Assembly: GCF_947503045.1 (NCBI RefSeq)
Contig: NZ_CANNCF010000010.1
Location: forward strand, 1-54,645
DNA: 54,645 bases
Source: an uncultured Tateyamaria sp.
GTDB taxonomy: Bacteria; Pseudomonadota; Alphaproteobacteria; Rhodobacterales; Rhodobacteraceae
Direction of reading: 5' to 3'
The notes under the pieces: model-generated
Told to the model about the DNA's origin: nothing
Database searches by the model: none
The model's input: only the letters and a program-made list of their open reading frames with translations
Part shown: positions 51,898-54,645 of the stretch, piece by piece
How positions within the stretch are numbered: position 1 is the stretch's first letter
How the letters are laid out: each line of letters starts with the position of its first letter
Made by a program: the position numbers and the translations under genes

Positions 51898-53442
51898 TCA
51901 CCAACCCTCTAACATCAACGGGGTGCGTTGTCCGATTGTCTGGTAATCGGACGGAATCGGGGCCGGGTAGAGAGGTGTTTTGAGCGGGAAACCCTCAAGG
52001 CCGACTGCGTCCTTGGGCGTCTCGCTTTGCCACAAGGTAAAGGTGCCATGACGGCTGATCTGGCTGTAGCCGTCAGGCGCCGCCCCGCCTGCCTCAGTGA
52101 CGATATGAGAAGATCGCGCCCACTGCGTGGCCTCCGCCAGGTCCGGGTCCCAGCCCCAAAGGTACAGCGGCACAGGTTTGCCAAGGGCATAATAGCCCGG
52201 CGTGTGCCACCACGGCAAAGACGGCGTTTGGAACGCAACCCCGGTCACATCCGGCGTGCGCCCAAGCGCATGCATCACCGCCGCCCCATCCCGCAAGGGG
52301 GTCTGCCAGGGCACAACCCCGAGATAGCGCGCCGAAAACCCGACCGTCACCACCCCGGCCCAAAGGCACAGCAAAACGGGTGCGGCAACAGACCCGCGCA
52401 CACCGCGCAGGCCCGGCCAGCTGGCCAGAACCGCCCCCCCGATCAGCGCCAGCGGCATGATCCAGAGCACAAAGCGCAGCTCTTTATGGGCCGGGATGTG
52501 AAAGGCCAGCACCCCAATCGCCATGGCCACGGCCACAGGCCAGATCCGACCCCACAGCAGCGCCACCCCGATCAGACCGATGGCAAAGAGCCCGCCGCTC
52601 TCAAGGATCAGGCGCTTGGCATAGAACAGCACCTCCTGCTCGCCGAAGTTCGAGGCGATGTCATAAAGGAAATTCAGGCGGAAATTGTCGATGAACGAGG
52701 ACAAAAACCCGCCCCAGAAGACCCAGTCGAGCATCCCCGCCAGCATCAATGCCAGCGCGTTGCCCAGCAGCATCAGCCCCAGCGCGCCTCCGCGCAGTCG
52801 GTAAAGCGCGATCAACCACAAAAGTCCCAGCACCGGCACCAGCTGGTAGCGCAGCGCAAAAACCAGCCCCAGCATGAGCCCGAAGGCAAACATGCGCGCG
52901 CGCGTTTGCGGGCGCACCATCCACAACACCAGCCAAAGCAGACCATACATCGCCAATATGCCCGGCATCGGCTTGTGTGCGACATAAAGGAAATGATGCC
53001 AGAAACAGCCCAGCAGCAGGCTCAGGATCGCGGCCTGTTCGTTCCACAGCACTTGTGTCAGGCGGTACATGGCAATGGGCAGGGACAGGCTGATCAGGCA
53101 CAGGACCGTCTTGAGGAAAAAGGCGTATTCATGGGGCTGGTCCAGCCCCAGCGCATCGGCCACCACCAACAGCCCTGCCAGACATAAGGGGATCAGCCAG
53201 GAGCGGATGCCAAACACGTATTCCCACGGGATCAGCCCATAGCCATGGACCAGCCGATAGGCCTGTTCATGATACTGATATGTCTCGTCGGGATGCAGCG
53301 GCAGGTCGGCCCACTGTGCAAAGACCAGGCGCAGGGCAAAACCCACCAGCAGCACAGGCCAGAAAAAGCGCCACGTGACCGCCTTTTCCCGCCCCGTTCC
53401 CATAGACGCGGGGGGTGGAAAGAAATGCGTCATAACGCTCAT
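51898..53442 (-). CDS. GT22-like (Alg9/PIG-B type) membrane mannosyltransferase
   Basis: The 514-residue protein has about ten to twelve membrane helices. The first external loop carries LHPDETYQYHEQAYRLVHGYG and IPWEYVFGIRSWLIP, the HxDE and WEY/RS signature of GT22 enzymes that use polyprenyl-phosphate mannose. Several ATG/TTG codons lie at the start (53445, 53442, 53433); I take the ATG at 53442. It faces the DPM1-GtrA gene on the same strand and probably uses its product. Confidence 0.78.
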   Translation of the reverse strand: MSVMTHFFPPPASMGTGREKAVTWRFFWPVLLVGFALRLVFAQWADLPLHPDETYQYHEQAYRLVHGYGLIPWEYVFGIRSWLIPLCLAGLLVVADALGLDQPHEYAFFLKTVLCLISLSLPIAMYRLTQVLWNEQAAILSLLLGCFWHHFLYVAHKPMPGILAMYGLLWLVLWMVRPQTRARMFAFGLMLGLVFALRYQLVPVLGLLWLIALYRLRGGALGLMLLGNALALMLAGMLDWVFWGGFLSSFIDNFRLNFLYDIASNFGEQEVLFYAKRLILESGGLFAIGLIGVALLWGRIWPVAVAMAIGVLAFHIPAHKELRFVLWIMPLALIGGAVLASWPGLRGVRGSVAAPVLLCLWAGVVTVGFSARYLGVVPWQTPLRDGAAVMHALGRTPDVTGVAFQTPSLPWWHTPGYYALGKPVPLYLWGWDPDLAEATQWARSSHIVTEAGGAAPDGYSQISRHGTFTLWQSETPKDAVGLEGFPLKTPLYPAPIPSDYQTIGQRTPLMLEGW

Positions 53443-53547
53443 CAAAAACGGCCCATCAATAAGCTTGGCAATGGGCGTCGCATAACAAGCCTCGCCTGAC
53501 GGAACAAGAAGTGCTGCAAACGATCCTTAAAGCAGCATGTTCAGGCC

Positions 53548-54645
53548 TCAGGCCGCGTTGAGCTCCAGCACTTCGTCTTCATCCGCGACCAGGGTGGGGG
53601 CGGTTTCGTCAAAGGTGCCATGACCGCTGGTCAGCGCTTCCCACAGGGCGGCACTGGCCTGGGCGTCGTTTTCGTCGCCCAGCGTGGTCACGTTGGTCAG
53701 GCCCGTGCCCTCGCCAACAGCGTTCAGTCGCAGCGAAACAGTGTCTGTTTCATAGTCGATGACGACCTCGGCATCGCGTGTGGCATCCAGCCCGATCAGC
53801 TCGATCCCGCCAAAGCCACCAATCAGCTCGTCCACGCTGATCAGCACATGTTCAGAGGCCTCACCCGACAGGGCCGTGACATCGATCTGCAGATCGCTCA
53901 GACCCAGATTGATCCCCGATTGCACGTTCGGTGCATCGCCAAAGGCGCCGGAGCGGAACTCTTCTATGGTCTCAAGCCCGTTTTCATCAGCGGTAAAGCT
54001 CAGGTTCGACCCTTCGGACAGACGCAACACGGCTGTCTCGCCGGTGTCCCCGTCAAAGCCCACATCGGCGTCCGTGCCCTCAATGTTCAGCGTATCTTCG
54101 GCTCCCAGCGTGGTGGAGGCCCCACCGGTGGCGAGAATTGCATCGCCGCCCGAGACGTCAAAGGACACACCGCCCGTGATCTCGCCGGTATTGGCAAAGC
54201 GTCCGGCATCGATGTCGACCACCAGGCTGCCATCCTCGGCCACGCCATTGGTCCAGAACTGACCCGCATTCACGACGTTCACTTCTGCCATGCCGGTGCC
54301 GACAAAGGTCTGGCCCTCGACCGTCAGTTTGCCACTGAACAGGGTCAACTCGCCACCATCGCCAAAGGTAAGGTCCTTGAGCGTGGAATTGGCCGCATAG
54401 TTGACGAAGTTGCCGCGCAAATCGACACTATCAAGGGCATTCTGGCCCGGTACGACCTCACTATCCCAGTTGATCCGGTTGTCCCACCGGATGCCGCCAC
54501 CCAGGACGTCGGGCACGAAACTGTGGGTCGTCCCCGCCGAGGCGGTGTAGGTTTCGACCCCGAAGGCGTCCTTGAAAAAGGCCAGCAGGCTGTCGGTGTT
54601 GAACTCGTTGTGCTTGAGATATTCGGCCAGATCGTCCCCGGTGGC
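53548..54645 (-). CDS. C-terminal part of a large surface-type protein (cut by window edge)
   Basis: The minus-strand frame is open from the right edge (codons GCC ACC GGG GAC) to a TGA at 53548, about 365 residues. It is rich in Asp, Gly and Thr, with repeated short strands (STLKDLTFGDGGELTLFSG; AEVNVVNAGQFWTNGV; GDTGETAVLRLSEGSN), typical of beta-helix or adhesin-like surface proteins. No LPXTG, VPLPA or RTX nonapeptide signal is visible at the C-terminus (EDEVLELNAA). A frame beginning GTG at 54516 exists but the open frame continues upstream. It is likely the 3' end of the gene whose 5' end is at 343-1. Confidence 0.7.
   Translation of the reverse strand, partial: ATGDDLAEYLKHNEFNTDSLLAFFKDAFGVETYTASAGTTHSFVPDVLGGGIRWDNRINWDSEVVPGQNALDSVDLRGNFVNYAANSTLKDLTFGDGGELTLFSGKLTVEGQTFVGTGMAEVNVVNAGQFWTNGVAEDGSLVVDIDAGRFANTGEITGGVSFDVSGGDAILATGGASTTLGAEDTLNIEGTDADVGFDGDTGETAVLRLSEGSNLSFTADENGLETIEEFRSGAFGDAPNVQSGINLGLSDLQIDVTALSGEASEHVLISVDELIGGFGGIELIGLDATRDAEVVIDYETDTVSLRLNAVGEGTGLTNVTTLGDENDAQASAALWEALTSGHGTFDETAPTLVADEDEVLELNAA

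Noticed and set aside
54516..54645. GTG at 54516 considered as the true start of the right-edge gene
   Set aside because: The frame continues open upstream to the window edge with similar composition and there is no ribosome binding site before the GTG.

Overview
The window looks like most of a plasmid (or chromid) of a marine Rhodobacteraceae (roseobacter-group alphaproteobacterium). The DNA is GC-rich. It carries one replication and partition module: an RPA-family RepA initiator at 3414-4436 on the minus strand, diverging from parA and parB at 4909-7351, with iteron-like repeats and DnaA boxes between them and a parS-like palindrome after parB. I see no rRNA, tRNA, transposase, conjugation gene or CRISPR array. 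Nearly everything else makes, exports or decorates an extracellular polysaccharide. The family assignments come from reading motifs in the translated sequence; no database search was run.

Layout. 1-343 (minus) is the start of a surface-type gene with an 8-residue proline/acid repeat, cut by the left edge. 895-3401 holds a secreted C25-peptidase-like protein and a membrane partner. 3414-7396 is replication and partition. 7446-8576 has a small membrane protein and a rhomboid protease. 8633-17812 is the polysaccharide export core: outer-membrane barrel, OPX export protein, TPR lipoprotein and initiating sugar transferase on the minus strand, then an ExeA-like ATPase, a Wzc-like co-polymerase and a BY-kinase-like ATPase on the plus strand. 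17832-21522 (minus) has an exosortase fused to an EpsI domain (XrtD type), galE, and a VPLPA-CTERM protein that is the evident exosortase substrate. 22016-29517 has a GT39-like enzyme, a Wzx flippase, two GT2 enzymes, a sulfotransferase and a Wzy-like polymerase. 29757-34484 is a four-gene plus-strand operon that does not look like polysaccharide synthesis (see below). 34564-53442 has further glycosyltransferases, three OafA-type acyltransferases (one with an SGNH domain), a nucleotide-sugar dehydrogenase, FkbM methyltransferase, 2OG-Fe(II) oxygenase, WecB/TagA transferase, an aldo/keto-reductase-like protein, a Gfo/Idh/MocA oxidoreductase, a DPM1-GtrA fusion and a GT22-like enzyme. 53548-54645 (minus) is the 3' part of a large surface-type gene cut by the right edge.

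The genes form a nearly complete Wzx/Wzy pathway: the sugar transferase starts the repeat unit on undecaprenyl phosphate, the glycosyltransferases extend it, tailoring enzymes add acyl, sulfate, methyl and oxidised groups, Wzx flips, Wzy polymerises, and Wzc, kinase, OPX protein and barrel export it. The exosortase and VPLPA-CTERM protein add a sorted surface protein.

The most interesting part is 29757-34484. It encodes an 86-residue protein resembling the RCAP_rcc01079 (GhsA) spike base protein of the Rhodobacter gene transfer agent, then an Ig-like/SASA carbohydrate esterase, a lectin-like protein and a PKD plus beta-helix protein. None has a convincing signal peptide, which suits parts of a phage-like or gene-transfer-agent particle. 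In Rhodobacter capsulatus such spikes bind the capsule of recipient cells. A plasmid that encodes both a decorated polysaccharide and a spike module able to bind or deacetylate polysaccharide suggests a linked receptor and receptor-binding system. A near-match CtrA site lies just upstream. The two window ends also appear to be the two ends of one gene on a circular plasmid whose assembly broke inside it.
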